Shown: positions 1 through 7,969 of the stretch, piece by piece | Layout of the letters: each line of letters opens with the position of its first letter | How positions within the stretch are numbered: the stretch's first letter is position 1 | Source of the DNA: Shewanella sp. Isolate13 | GTDB lineage: Bacteria > Pseudomonadota > Gammaproteobacteria > Enterobacterales > Shewanellaceae | Assembly (NCBI RefSeq): GCF_022398325.1 | Contig: NZ_JAKEVD010000030.1 | Span: 1 to 61,353 of the forward strand | Length of the DNA stretch: 61,353 bases | Reading direction: 5' to 3' | The notes under the pieces: generated by a model | What the model saw: the letters and a program-made list of their open reading frames with translations, nothing else | Told to the model about the DNA's origin: nothing | Database searches by the model: none | Translations under genes and position numbers: made by a program

Positions 1-371
1 GATGTAAGCTTGCGATTATCACTCGTAGACCGTTAGCTGTTTATTTTTAATACGAAATAGAGTGTTTTCGATTTAAGTTGAAATTTAGTTGGCAGTGTAT
101 GTTGTTGGTTTTGCTTGGTTTGGTGTTATTCGCTGAGAAAGTTTAAAAATAAATTAAAGTTTTCTAAAATATTGTCGCTTTATAGGTGGTTTATTTTTTA
201 TTCGCGAAAGCTTTTATTTTTGACATGATTTTTCCTTTCGTTTGAATAATGTTTTTTGTTATTTGTGTTACACGGCTTATTTATTTAGTCATTATTTTGT
301 CGCCTGTCATTTAAATAGCTTTTTTAAATTTAACGTCGATTATTTGACGAACTTTTATTGTGAGATTTAGG
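1..371. other. AT-rich leader without a recognisable gene
   Basis: No convincing coding frame is seen here on either strand. The stretch is strikingly AT-rich and precedes the flagellar operon, so it should hold that operon's promoter. A TTGACA at 220-225 followed after 19 bases by AATAAT at 245-250 is the best sigma-70-like candidate, but the spacing is long. A sigma-54-like TGGCA near 90 does not keep the GG-N10-GC spacing. The upstream neighbour lies outside the window. Confidence 0.4.
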
Positions 372-1253
372 ATGAAAACAACTGCTAAAGCCAATCTAAT
401 TAAATCTAGCCAAGGGATAGAAGTTCGACCTGTTGTCTTGATAAAAGAGAAGTTGGCTCGAAGCCGGTTATTGATGCAATTAGAGTCATGTCAGCGACCG
501 ATGATAGATGCTGTTAATGAGTTACTGACGCCAATTACTCGGCAAGGACACTTTGCGCTGTCAAAAGTATCGTTGGCGGCGAAGACTCAGCCTGTCACCC
601 CTCAACTACATCATGCCTGGTTTTTACTGAGTTATAACCGTGTCGAGTTAGGCTGGTGGCGAATCGATAAGTGTACATTAGATCAACTTGCCAGTGGTTA
701 TTACGGGAGTTGCTCCAGCGCGTTGCAATCTCCCTTAAGAGCACCGAGCCAGTCAGAGTTTCGTTTGGTTAAGCGTTTGATGATGGCCGTGATTAAAACA
801 TTCCCGATCACCTATATCGATGAAGACAAATTGGAGTTGGAGCTGGTGATGAACAGCGCACCTATCAAGGCTCCTGTCTGTTGTGAGTTGAGCTTTCCTG
901 CGGCTCACTGTGGTCCTGCTCTTTGCTTCTATATGGCGGAACATCTATTAGAACTGATGGCTGAGCAGCCTAGCCAGTATCAAGCCGATCCAGCCTTAGC
1001 CGAGAAGTTAGCGGGCCGACTGAAACAGATCCCACTTAGAACATTATTGGAACTTGGGCATCAGAGTATGCCTGTTACCTCGCTTCAGAGCTTGGTCGTC
1101 GGTGATATTTTGCCGATGAATCTACACTCTCGCTGTCCCGTTACCGTCGGAAAACGTCCACTTTTTTACGCCACAGTTCATACCCACGAGGGGCAGATGG
1201 TGGCCAAATTGACTCAAGAAGCCTTTCAAATGGAGGAAAAATCCAATGGCTGA
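372..1253 (+). CDS. fliM: Flagellar motor switch protein FliM, lateral-type
   Basis: Probable FliM, the middle layer of the flagellar C-ring, linking the MS ring (FliG) to FliN and setting rotation direction. The order FliM-FliN-FliP-FliQ-FliR-FlhB-FlhA and the C-terminal surface-presentation (SpoA-like) segment (about residues 220-285) support the call; overall identity to polar FliM is clearly low. At about 293 residues it is shorter than canonical FliM (about 330-340). It lacks the N-terminal CheY-binding segment (an LSQxEIDALL-like motif) and begins directly with a basic stretch. ATG at 372 was chosen because a TGAG lies 7 bases upstream; an in-frame GTG at 360 is the alternative. The 3' end overlaps fliN by 8 bases. 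Known secondary FliM proteins of Shewanella also lack the CheY-binding domain, so CheY-independent rotation is inferred. Confidence 0.82.
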   Translation: MKTTAKANLIKSSQGIEVRPVVLIKEKLARSRLLMQLESCQRPMIDAVNELLTPITRQGHFALSKVSLAAKTQPVTPQLHHAWFLLSYNRVELGWWRIDKCTLDQLASGYYGSCSSALQSPLRAPSQSEFRLVKRLMMAVIKTFPITYIDEDKLELELVMNSAPIKAPVCCELSFPAAHCGPALCFYMAEHLLELMAEQPSQYQADPALAEKLAGRLKQIPLRTLLELGHQSMPVTSLQSLVVGDILPMNLHSRCPVTVGKRPLFYATVHTHEGQMVAKLTQEAFQMEEKSNG

Positions 1254-1602
1254 ACATAATATTTTACAAGATGAAGATTTTTTATTAGATGACGAATTCT
1301 TTGCTGAAGAGCCTGTCAGTGTGCCTAAGGTTCAGTCGAAGCCTGTAAAGGATATATCGTTTTTCCATCAGCTTCCGGTACATGTGACTCTTGAGCTCGC
1401 CAGCGTTGAGATGTCGCTGGGTGAGTTGGCGCAGATGGGAGAGGGCGATGTGGTCGCACTGGACCGTATGGTTGGTGAGCCACTTGATATTCGTGTGAAT
1501 GGTGCACTGCTTGGCCGCGGAGAAGTGGTTGAGGTCAATGGGCGTTATGGTGTGCGTTTACTCGAAGTGGAAGCTACCAGCTTAACCGGAGCCGTTGACT
1601 AA
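1246..1602 (+). CDS. fliN: Flagellar motor switch protein FliN
   Basis: FliN forms the base of the C-ring and helps dock export substrates. The protein has 118 residues, the usual size for short FliN, with an acidic variable N-terminus (about 1-45) and the conserved SpoA/FliN domain (about 48-112) containing the LGELAQMGEGDVVALD stretch and the family's RVNGxLLGRGEVVEVNGRYG-like region. Its start overlaps the end of fliM and fliP begins 3 bases after its stop, so it is translated within one operon. It likely belongs to the same secondary flagellum as fliM. Confidence 0.9.
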   Translation: MAEHNILQDEDFLLDDEFFAEEPVSVPKVQSKPVKDISFFHQLPVHVTLELASVEMSLGELAQMGEGDVVALDRMVGEPLDIRVNGALLGRGEVVEVNGRYGVRLLEVEATSLTGAVD

Positions 1603-1604
1603 CT

Positions 1605-2333
1605 ATGTGGCGAGTGTTGCTGGTGCTATTGCTGAGCGTTTCATCGACGGCTTATGCGAGTGATGGCTTAACGCTGTTTTCTCTGGCTGACGGTGATAAG
1701 ACTCAGGCGGTGAACGTTAAACTGGAAATCTTAGCCTTGATGACGGTGCTAAGCTTTCTGCCTGCCTTACTAATGATGTTAACCAGCTTCACTCGGGTGA
1801 TCGTGGTCTTGGCTATTTTGCGTCAAGCCTTAGGTTTGCAGCAAAGTCCACCCAATAAAGTATTGATAGGCATCGCCTTGGTGATGACCATTTTTATTAT
1901 GCGCCCTGTCGGGCAAGCTATCTATGACGATGCCTTTCTCCCCTACGACATGGGGCAGATAGAGTTAACGGAAGCCGTTGCTCGAGGTGAGGTGCCGTTA
2001 CGCAAATTTATGTTGGCGCAGACTCGAGAGACGGATCTGGAGCAGATGCTCAAGATTGCCGATGAGCCGGTCACCTTAACTGCCGATGAGATCCCTTTCT
2101 TTGTGCTAATGCCCGCCTTCGTATTGAGTGAGTTAAAGACCGCGTTTCAGATAGGTTTCTTACTTTTCCTGCCTTTTTTGGTGATCGATCTCGTGGTCGC
2201 GAGCGTATTAATGTCCATGGGTATGATGATGCTGTCGCCACTGATTATCTCTTTGCCATTTAAACTGATGGTGTTTGTATTGGTCGATGGTTGGTCGATG
2301 ACCGTGAGTACCTTGGTGGCCAGTTATGGTTAG
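1605..2333 (+). CDS. fliP: Flagellar export gate protein FliP
   Basis: FliP is an inner-membrane core subunit of the flagellar type III export gate, forming the FliP5-FliQ4-FliR1 pore. The 242-residue length fits. Visible features are a cleavable signal peptide (cleavage near AYA-S, residue 18-19), the FliP signature region with LTSFTRVIVVLAILRQALG, a periplasmic segment, and two C-terminal hydrophobic segments (about 170-235) with FFVLMPAFVLSELKTAF. It starts 3 bases after fliN. In the canonical order fliO would lie between fliN and fliP, but there is no room for it here. Confidence 0.95.
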   Translation: MWRVLLVLLLSVSSTAYASDGLTLFSLADGDKTQAVNVKLEILALMTVLSFLPALLMMLTSFTRVIVVLAILRQALGLQQSPPNKVLIGIALVMTIFIMRPVGQAIYDDAFLPYDMGQIELTEAVARGEVPLRKFMLAQTRETDLEQMLKIADEPVTLTADEIPFFVLMPAFVLSELKTAFQIGFLLFLPFLVIDLVVASVLMSMGMMMLSPLIISLPFKLMVFVLVDGWSMTVSTLVASYG

Positions 2334-2376
2334 TCGAACTAAAGATCAACCGTTTGTTGGGCAGGAGAGAGCCTTG

Positions 2377-2511
2377 ATGGTGACAAACCAAAGCGATGAG
2401 TTATCCGTTTGGGATCTAATTTACCTTTTTCTTGGCCTGTTGATGACGGCGTTAGTGATCCTCAATGACTGGCCTGCTGTTATCTCGTTACTTACGGGGA
2501 CAAGGGCGTAG
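2377..2511 (+). CDS. Small one-helix membrane protein between fliP and fliQ
   Basis: Unrecognised 44-residue protein with a polar N-terminus (about 1-13), one hydrophobic segment (about 14-32, IYLFLGLLMTALVIL) and a short tail. ATG at 2377 was selected because an AGGAGAG lies about 8 bases upstream; an in-frame ATG at 2326 overlapping the fliP stop would give 61 residues. It ends 3 bases before fliQ. FliO is a small single-helix protein that assists FliP assembly and is missing at its usual place, so this ORF could be a divergent substitute, but no FliO sequence signature is visible. The position inside a tightly packed operon argues that it is translated. Confidence 0.5.
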   Translation: MVTNQSDELSVWDLIYLFLGLLMTALVILNDWPAVISLLTGTRA

Positions 2512-2514
2512 TCT

Positions 2515-2784
2515 ATGGACGTCAATGAACTTACCTCTATGTTTTCCGAGGCTATTTTCCTCGTGGTCGCCATGGTTGGGGTCTTGGTGGTTCCCGGCCT
2601 CTTGGTCGGTCTGTTGATCGCGGTATTTCAGGCGGCCACTCAGGTGAACGAACAGACCTTGAGTTTTTTACCGCGACTCATTTTGACACTCTTGATGGTG
2701 GTTTTTGCTGGTGAATGGTTGCTGCAGCAGATCGGCGACTTCTTTAATCGTTTGTTTATGAATATCCCCCATATTATTGGTTGA
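2515..2784 (+). CDS. fliQ: Flagellar export gate protein FliQ
   Basis: FliQ is the small two-helix subunit of the flagellar export gate. The 89-residue length is typical. Hydrophobic segments lie at about 13-38 and 52-75, with the family-typical GLLVGLLIAVFQAATQVNEQTLSF-like loop between them (notably QAATQVNEQTL). It follows the small membrane ORF by 3 bases, and fliR follows directly, its longest frame overlapping the fliQ stop. Confidence 0.95.
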   Translation: MDVNELTSMFSEAIFLVVAMVGVLVVPGLLVGLLIAVFQAATQVNEQTLSFLPRLILTLLMVVFAGEWLLQQIGDFFNRLFMNIPHIIG

Positions 2785-2795
2785 GGGTCAGTAGC

Positions 2796-3575
2796 TTGTT
2801 ATCGCTTACCTCAGTCCAAATCAGCACCTTTATCGGCACTTTCTGGTGGCCATTTTGCCGCATCATGGGGGCATTTATGGTGATGCCTTTTCTGGGGAAT
2901 AACTATATCCCTGCCACCGTACGTATCCTGTTGGCCATCAGTATATCGGCTCTGATTGCGCCGATATTGCCTCCATTTCCCGAAGTCGATGCTATCTCAT
3001 TTCATGCGCTGATCTTGGCCGTAGAGCAGCTATTGATCGGTTTTATGTTGGCACTCTTCCTGTCGATAATGATCCATGTGATGACCATGTTAGGTGCCAT
3101 GATGTCGATGCAGATGGGCTTGTCGATGGCTGTGATGAATGACCCCTCTAGTGGTGGGGCTAACCCGCTGTTAGGTTTATGGTTTATGCTCTACGGAACC
3201 CTGCTGTTTCTGGCGTTAGACGGTCACTTGGTCGCGATTGGGATCTTAGTGGACAGTTTTAGGTTATGGCCCATAGGAATGGGAATATTTGATCTGCCCT
3301 TGATGGGACTTATCGGCCGACTCTCTTGGATTTTTGCGGCCTCCTTTATGCTGGCTCTGCCTGCAATTCTCGCCATGCTCGTGGTTAACATCACCTTCGG
3401 TGTATTGAGTCGCTCGGCACCATCGTTAAATGTGTTCGCCTTGGGCTTTCCTATGTCGATGCTGATGGGGCTGCTGTGTGTGTTCTTCTCTTTTAGCGGT
3501 CTGCCGACTCGTTATAGCGACCTCTGTTTAGATGCTCTAAACGCTATGTATCAGTTTATCGGTGGTACAACGTGA
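2796..3575 (+). CDS. fliR: Flagellar export gate protein FliR
   Basis: FliR is the single-copy subunit completing the export gate and interacts with FlhB. Six or so hydrophobic segments are visible across about 259 residues. The frame is open from TTG 2781, but TTG at 2796 has GAGGG 8 bases upstream and makes MLSLTSVQ align position by position with the E. coli FliR N-terminus (MMQVTSEQ), so that start was taken. No ATG is available near the start. The end overlaps the GTG start of flhB by 4 bases, as expected for translational coupling. Confidence 0.9.
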   Translation: MLSLTSVQISTFIGTFWWPFCRIMGAFMVMPFLGNNYIPATVRILLAISISALIAPILPPFPEVDAISFHALILAVEQLLIGFMLALFLSIMIHVMTMLGAMMSMQMGLSMAVMNDPSSGGANPLLGLWFMLYGTLLFLALDGHLVAIGILVDSFRLWPIGMGIFDLPLMGLIGRLSWIFAASFMLALPAILAMLVVNITFGVLSRSAPSLNVFALGFPMSMLMGLLCVFFSFSGLPTRYSDLCLDALNAMYQFIGGTT

Positions 3576-4705
3576 GTAATAAGGATTCGGGGCAGAGTAA
3601 AACTGAAAAAGCGACCCCGCAAAAATTAAAGAAGGCCAGAGAGCAGGGGCAGGTACCACGCTCGAAAGACTTAGCCGCCTCGGCGCTCATTATCGGCTGC
3701 TCGCTGTTACTGACGACTATGGCTGATTGGATCTCAGCTAAAGTGGCAGCGCTGACACGAACCAATATGTTATTCACCAAGGCACAGCTAGATGAGCAGG
3801 GGATGATGACTCGCCATCTGGCCCAGTCTCTACTGGAAGTACTGAATATTCTAGGGCCTCTGATTATAACGGTCGCGTTGATAGCCATCATTGCCGGTGC
3901 CATGCCTGGCGGTCCGGTGTTTAACTTTAAAAACGCAGGTTTTAAATACAGCCGTATCGACCCTATTGCGGGGCTCGGCAGAATGGTGTCCGTGAAGTCG
4001 CTAGTCGAGCTGGTTAAATCGATTCTCAAGATCGTGCTGCTAGTAGGCATCATGCTGGTTTTTCTACAGAAAAACTTTCAAGCATTGATGGCGGTTAGTC
4101 AGCTGCCAATCGATGAGGCGGTTATTCGTGGCATCGATATGCTGAGTTTGGCGATGCTCTATCTGGGTCTTGGCTTGCTGCTGATCACCTTTATCGATGT
4201 GCCTTACCAGTATTGGCATCACCATAAAGAGTTGAGAATGTCGCTGCAAGAGGTGAAAGACGAACATAAGCAGCAGGATGGTAAGCCTGAAGTGAAGGCG
4301 AAAATCCGCCAGATGCAACAACGCATTAGTCGATCTAGGGCCGATGTCTCCGTGCCTAAGGCCGACGTGCTTCTGGTGAACCCAAGTCACTATGCGGTGG
4401 CACTTAAATATGACATGAACAAGGCCGATGCCCCCTACGTGATAGCGAAGGGCACCGATGAGCTGGCGCTCTATATGCGTGACATCGCTAAACGAAATGA
4501 TGTGGAGGTGCTAGAGCTGCCGCCACTGACGCGTGCTATTTACTATTCGACACAGGTGGAGCAGCAGATCCCCTCGGGTCTGTTTGTCGCCATCGCACAT
4601 GTGCTCACCTATGTGATGCAGCTTAGAGCGGCGCGTCAGGGTCAGCAGGCGAAGCCTGATCCTTTGCCCCATTTCTATATTCCTAAAAATTTACAACATG
4701 ATTAA
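3572..4705 (+). CDS. flhB: Flagellar export switch protein FlhB
   Basis: FlhB controls the substrate switch from rod/hook to filament export. It has 377 residues with GTG as start, overlapping fliR. The N-terminus carries the family's KTEKATPQKLKKAREQGQV basic motif. Four hydrophobic segments occupy about 30-210, followed by the cytoplasmic domain with the autocleavage motif NPSHYAVALKY (NPxH, near residue 270). The intact motif implies a functional switch. flhA follows after 15 bases. Confidence 0.95.
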   Translation: MSNKDSGQSKTEKATPQKLKKAREQGQVPRSKDLAASALIIGCSLLLTTMADWISAKVAALTRTNMLFTKAQLDEQGMMTRHLAQSLLEVLNILGPLIITVALIAIIAGAMPGGPVFNFKNAGFKYSRIDPIAGLGRMVSVKSLVELVKSILKIVLLVGIMLVFLQKNFQALMAVSQLPIDEAVIRGIDMLSLAMLYLGLGLLLITFIDVPYQYWHHHKELRMSLQEVKDEHKQQDGKPEVKAKIRQMQQRISRSRADVSVPKADVLLVNPSHYAVALKYDMNKADAPYVIAKGTDELALYMRDIAKRNDVEVLELPPLTRAIYYSTQVEQQIPSGLFVAIAHVLTYVMQLRAARQGQQAKPDPLPHFYIPKNLQHD

Positions 4706-4720
4706 AGGTTATTTGCATTA

Positions 4721-6802
4721 ATGAACTGGTTTAAGCGTACTTTTGCTGGTAGCCCAGGCTATATCGGCATTCCAATCATGCTACTCGCCGTGTTGGCTAT
4801 GGTTATCTTGCCATTGCCGCCATGGCTATTAGATATCTTGTTCACTTTTAACATAGTGCTCGCCGTGATGGTGCTATTGGTCGGGGTATCGATCCGTAGA
4901 CCGCTGGAGTTTTCGGTATTCCCAACCGTATTACTACTCGCAACCTTGCTACGCTTAACCTTGAACGTGGCCTCGACCCGTGTGGTACTTATCGAGGGCC
5001 ATGAAGGGGGGGATGCCGCTGGTAAGGTGATTCAAGCCTTTGGTGAGGTGGTGATCGGCGGTAATTATGTTGTCGGTGCGGTGATCTTCCTTATCTTGAT
5101 GATCATTAACTTTGTGGTGATCACTAAAGGTGGCGAGCGAATTTCTGAGGTATCGGCACGTTTCACCCTTGATGCGCTGCCCGGTAAGCAGATGGCAATC
5201 GATGCCGACTTAAATGCCGGAGTGTTGACCCAAGAGCAGGCAAGAGAGAGGCGCCAAGAGGTTGCGCGCGAAGCTGACTTCTATGGTTCGATGGATGGTG
5301 CCTCCAAGTTTGTCCGTGGTGACGCGATTGCCAGTATCCTGATTCTAGCCATCAACATGTTGGGTGGTTTGGCGATCGGTATCTTCATGCATGACTTGAG
5401 TGCCGGTGACGCGTTTAAGACTTATGCCTTGCTGACCATTGGTGATGGTCTAGTGGCCCAGATCCCATCGCTATTACTTGCGACAGCGGCGGCGATTATC
5501 GTCACGCGGGTTTCCGACGCTGAAGAGATGCCTGAGCAGTTGCGTCAGCAGCTACTCGCCAACCCAAAAACTTTGATCACCTCGGCATTGGTGATGCTGA
5601 TCTTGGGCATAGTGCCGGGGATGCCGACATTTGTATTCTTGTCATTTGCGGCGCTATTGGCATTTGTTGCGTGGAAGCAGAGTCAGGTTCAGCCTAAGGT
5701 GACCGAGTCTAAGGTCGAGGAGCTAAGGGAGAGCAGCTTTAGTGAGCCTTCGGCGCCGAGTTGGGATGCCTTGCCCTATACCGATCTTATCGAGGTGCGC
5801 TTAGGTTATCGTTTGGTGCATCTGGTTGAGCGCAGCAAAGGGGCGGAGCTGCAGAAGCGATTAACGGGTATTCGTCGAACCCTATCTGAACAGGCGGGTT
5901 TCTTGCTGTCTGAGGTGAGGGTGCGCGATAACCTGTCGCTGGCTCCGAATGCCTATCAGATTAACTTGATGGGTAACCCTGTGGTGACCGCAGAGTTAGA
6001 GCCTGATCGTCTGATGGCGATTAAGAGTGGCCCAGTGTTTGGTGATATCGATGGGGTGATCACTAAAGAGCCTGCCTACCAGATGGATGCTATCTGGATT
6101 GAGCAAGATCATAAGGCCAAGGCGCTGAATCTGGGGTATTCGGTGGTGGATAACGCCACGGTTATCGCCACCCATGTGAGTAAACTCATTCGTGAATCGC
6201 TACCAGATATGCTGCAGCATGATGATGTATTGGCGCTTAGCGATCGTCTCGCTAAACAGAGTCCTAAGTTGGCCGAGTCACTCAATAGTGCATTAACCCC
6301 TATCTTGCAGCTTAAGGTGTATCGATTACTGCTTAAGGAGCAGGTATCGCTTAAGGATATTCGCACCATTGCCACCACTTTGCTCGATTGCAGTGAAAAC
6401 AGTAAAGATCCTGTACTGCTGGCCGCCGATGTACGCTGTGCCCTGCGTCACTCCATCTTGCACTCTATCGTGGGCGCCGATCCTAAGCTTAATGTGATGA
6501 CCTTGGCTCCAGAACTTGAGCAAACCTTGATGTCGGCCTTAAATCAGTCTCAGCAGCAGGGCAAGGGCTCGCTCGATAGCTTCCCCGTGGATCCGCAGCT
6601 ATTGGCTCAACTGCAGCAACGTATGCCACAGCTGTTAGCGCAGGCGAAGGAGCATGGCCATAGCCCACTGTTGTTGGTCTCACCGCAGCTGCGGCCGATA
6701 CTGGCACGCTATGCCTTAGCATTTGCCCGCGGTCTGCATGTGTTGTCTTACAATGAGATCCCCGAAACGCGGGAGCTGATGGTGGCAGGGCAGTTAGGCT
6801 AG
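4721..6802 (+). CDS. flhA: Flagellar export protein FlhA
   Basis: FlhA is the large export-gate subunit that couples proton flow to export and binds chaperone-substrate complexes. The 693-residue length is standard. The N-terminal half has about eight hydrophobic segments and the family signature region (RISEVSARFTLDALPGKQMAIDADLNAG in outline, about 145-170, and GSMDGASKFVRGDAIA, about 190-205). The C-terminal cytoplasmic domain runs from about 330. It is the last gene of the operon and is followed by a strong palindromic terminator. Confidence 0.96.
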   Translation: MNWFKRTFAGSPGYIGIPIMLLAVLAMVILPLPPWLLDILFTFNIVLAVMVLLVGVSIRRPLEFSVFPTVLLLATLLRLTLNVASTRVVLIEGHEGGDAAGKVIQAFGEVVIGGNYVVGAVIFLILMIINFVVITKGGERISEVSARFTLDALPGKQMAIDADLNAGVLTQEQARERRQEVAREADFYGSMDGASKFVRGDAIASILILAINMLGGLAIGIFMHDLSAGDAFKTYALLTIGDGLVAQIPSLLLATAAAIIVTRVSDAEEMPEQLRQQLLANPKTLITSALVMLILGIVPGMPTFVFLSFAALLAFVAWKQSQVQPKVTESKVEELRESSFSEPSAPSWDALPYTDLIEVRLGYRLVHLVERSKGAELQKRLTGIRRTLSEQAGFLLSEVRVRDNLSLAPNAYQINLMGNPVVTAELEPDRLMAIKSGPVFGDIDGVITKEPAYQMDAIWIEQDHKAKALNLGYSVVDNATVIATHVSKLIRESLPDMLQHDDVLALSDRLAKQSPKLAESLNSALTPILQLKVYRLLLKEQVSLKDIRTIATTLLDCSENSKDPVLLAADVRCALRHSILHSIVGADPKLNVMTLAPELEQTLMSALNQSQQQGKGSLDSFPVDPQLLAQLQQRMPQLLAQAKEHGHSPLLLVSPQLRPILARYALAFARGLHVLSYNEIPETRELMVAGQLG

Positions 6803-6824
6803 TTGAAAACAAGTCGTTGAATAC

Positions 6825-6852
6825 AAAAAGGGATAGCTAGCTATCCCTTTTT
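6825..6852. terminator. Bidirectional terminator between flhA and hydrolase
   Basis: A perfect 28-base palindrome: five A, GGGATAGCTAGCTATCCC, five T. It lies 23 bases after flhA and 17 bases after the convergent hydrolase gene, so it can end transcripts from both sides. Confidence 0.85.
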
Positions 6853-6868
6853 GTTGCTCGCAAGCCGA

Positions 6869-7840
6869 TTAGTTTGCTTTTAAGAAGTCGCATAATGCGT
6901 TGAGGGCCAGATTGCGCGGCTTATCGCGCTCCATGAAGATCTCATGACGGGCGTAAGGGATTTTTATCAGCTTACATAGACCGTTTACGGCGCGATTTTG
7001 TGCTGCATTATCTACAATTGTGTCCTCTTCGGCTTGCAGGATAAGCAGTGGGATAACGCTATTTCGAGCGGCACTTACCGCTTGCTCGGCACCATCGATA
7101 GACTCGATTAACCAATGGTTGGTGGGTGAGCCTAGCTGTAGCTCTGGATGCTGGCGGTAGAGTTCGCGATAATCCTCATAGCGCAGCTTGCTGTGGGTCA
7201 GGTCATTCTTATCGAACGGATCCGCATGATAGCCTTTACCGCCCAATATATAGTTGGGCTGCTTAGCATTATCGAGCAAAGCGGCTAGGCCGCGGATAAA
7301 GACTTTCGGAAGCGGCAGCTTGATGCCATACATGGGTGCCGAAAACGCCGCAGCCTTAAAGGTTGCTGGGTACTGGCTGAGATACAGGGTCCCGATAGCT
7401 CCCCCCATCGAGTGCCCCACTAAGTAGTAATTTTCTTGGGCCTGCGGCTTGACGACTTTAGTGACAAATTCGGCGAAGTCATCGACATATCGCTGGAACT
7501 TATCGATATGCCCCTGATGCGGGTTCGCCGTTGTACGCGCCGATAAACCTTGGCCACGATGATCGATTGCAAACAGGCTGTAGCCTTGCTGATAGAGATC
7601 GAACATCAGCTCCTTATATTTCAGATAGGACTCAACCCGGCCACTGCTAATAACGATAGTACCGATACTCTCTGGGTGAGTGATGCGGGCGTAGGCTAAG
7701 GTGATGTCGTCACGAGTCTTAAAGCTCGATTGCGTTACTTGCTGCCAGAAGACTTTTTGCTCAGGACTATTAAGGTGATGTTCTGATGAAAAGCTGACAG
7801 CGGCATTGGTGTTCATATAGGGCTCAGTAGCAATCGACAT
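6869..7840 (-). CDS. Alpha/beta hydrolase, lysophospholipase-like
   Basis: Serine hydrolase of the alpha/beta fold, closest in layout to PldB/monoacylglycerol-lipase-like proteins that cleave acyl groups from lysophospholipids or glycerides. Visible are the DHRGQGLS segment (about 98-105), the nucleophile elbow GHSMGG (near residue 145) and a C-terminal LQAEEDTIVDN acid-residue region (about 268-278) with a late His in YARHEIFME. No signal peptide or membrane helix is seen. The start at 7840 has no good ribosome-binding site; an internal ATG at 7816 is possible. The substrate cannot be told from sequence. Confidence 0.75.
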   Translation of the reverse strand: MSIATEPYMNTNAAVSFSSEHHLNSPEQKVFWQQVTQSSFKTRDDITLAYARITHPESIGTIVISSGRVESYLKYKELMFDLYQQGYSLFAIDHRGQGLSARTTANPHQGHIDKFQRYVDDFAEFVTKVVKPQAQENYYLVGHSMGGAIGTLYLSQYPATFKAAAFSAPMYGIKLPLPKVFIRGLAALLDNAKQPNYILGGKGYHADPFDKNDLTHSKLRYEDYRELYRQHPELQLGSPTNHWLIESIDGAEQAVSAARNSVIPLLILQAEEDTIVDNAAQNRAVNGLCKLIKIPYARHEIFMERDKPRNLALNALCDFLKAN

Positions 7841-7918
7841 GGAGTGGTTCTATTTAGTGATCTTGGATGCAGTGTAGCAAACTTGTTCAGCCAGACTCTA
7901 GCGAAACATAGGTCTATT

Positions 7919-7943
7919 AAAAAGGCCGCTAATGCGGCCTTAA
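7919..7943 (-). terminator. Terminator after the DUF885 gene
   Basis: On the minus strand GGCCGC-ATTA-GCGGCC is followed by TTTTTAA. It lies about 27 bases downstream of the DUF885 stop. Confidence 0.8.
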
Positions 7944-7969
7944 TGTGTACTCGATTACAGTATTATTGA

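Noticed and set aside
88..104. Sigma-54-like sequence TTGGCAGTGTATGTTG ahead of the flagellar operon
   Set aside because: The GG-N10-GC spacing is not kept; a real -24/-12 element should hold it exactly.
3556..4053. 165-codon minus-strand frame across flhB
   Set aside because: Antisense to a clearly conserved flhB without homology or signals of its own.
6489..6812. 107-codon minus-strand frame at the end of flhA
   Set aside because: Antisense to the conserved FlhA C-terminal domain; composition reflects flhA codons.
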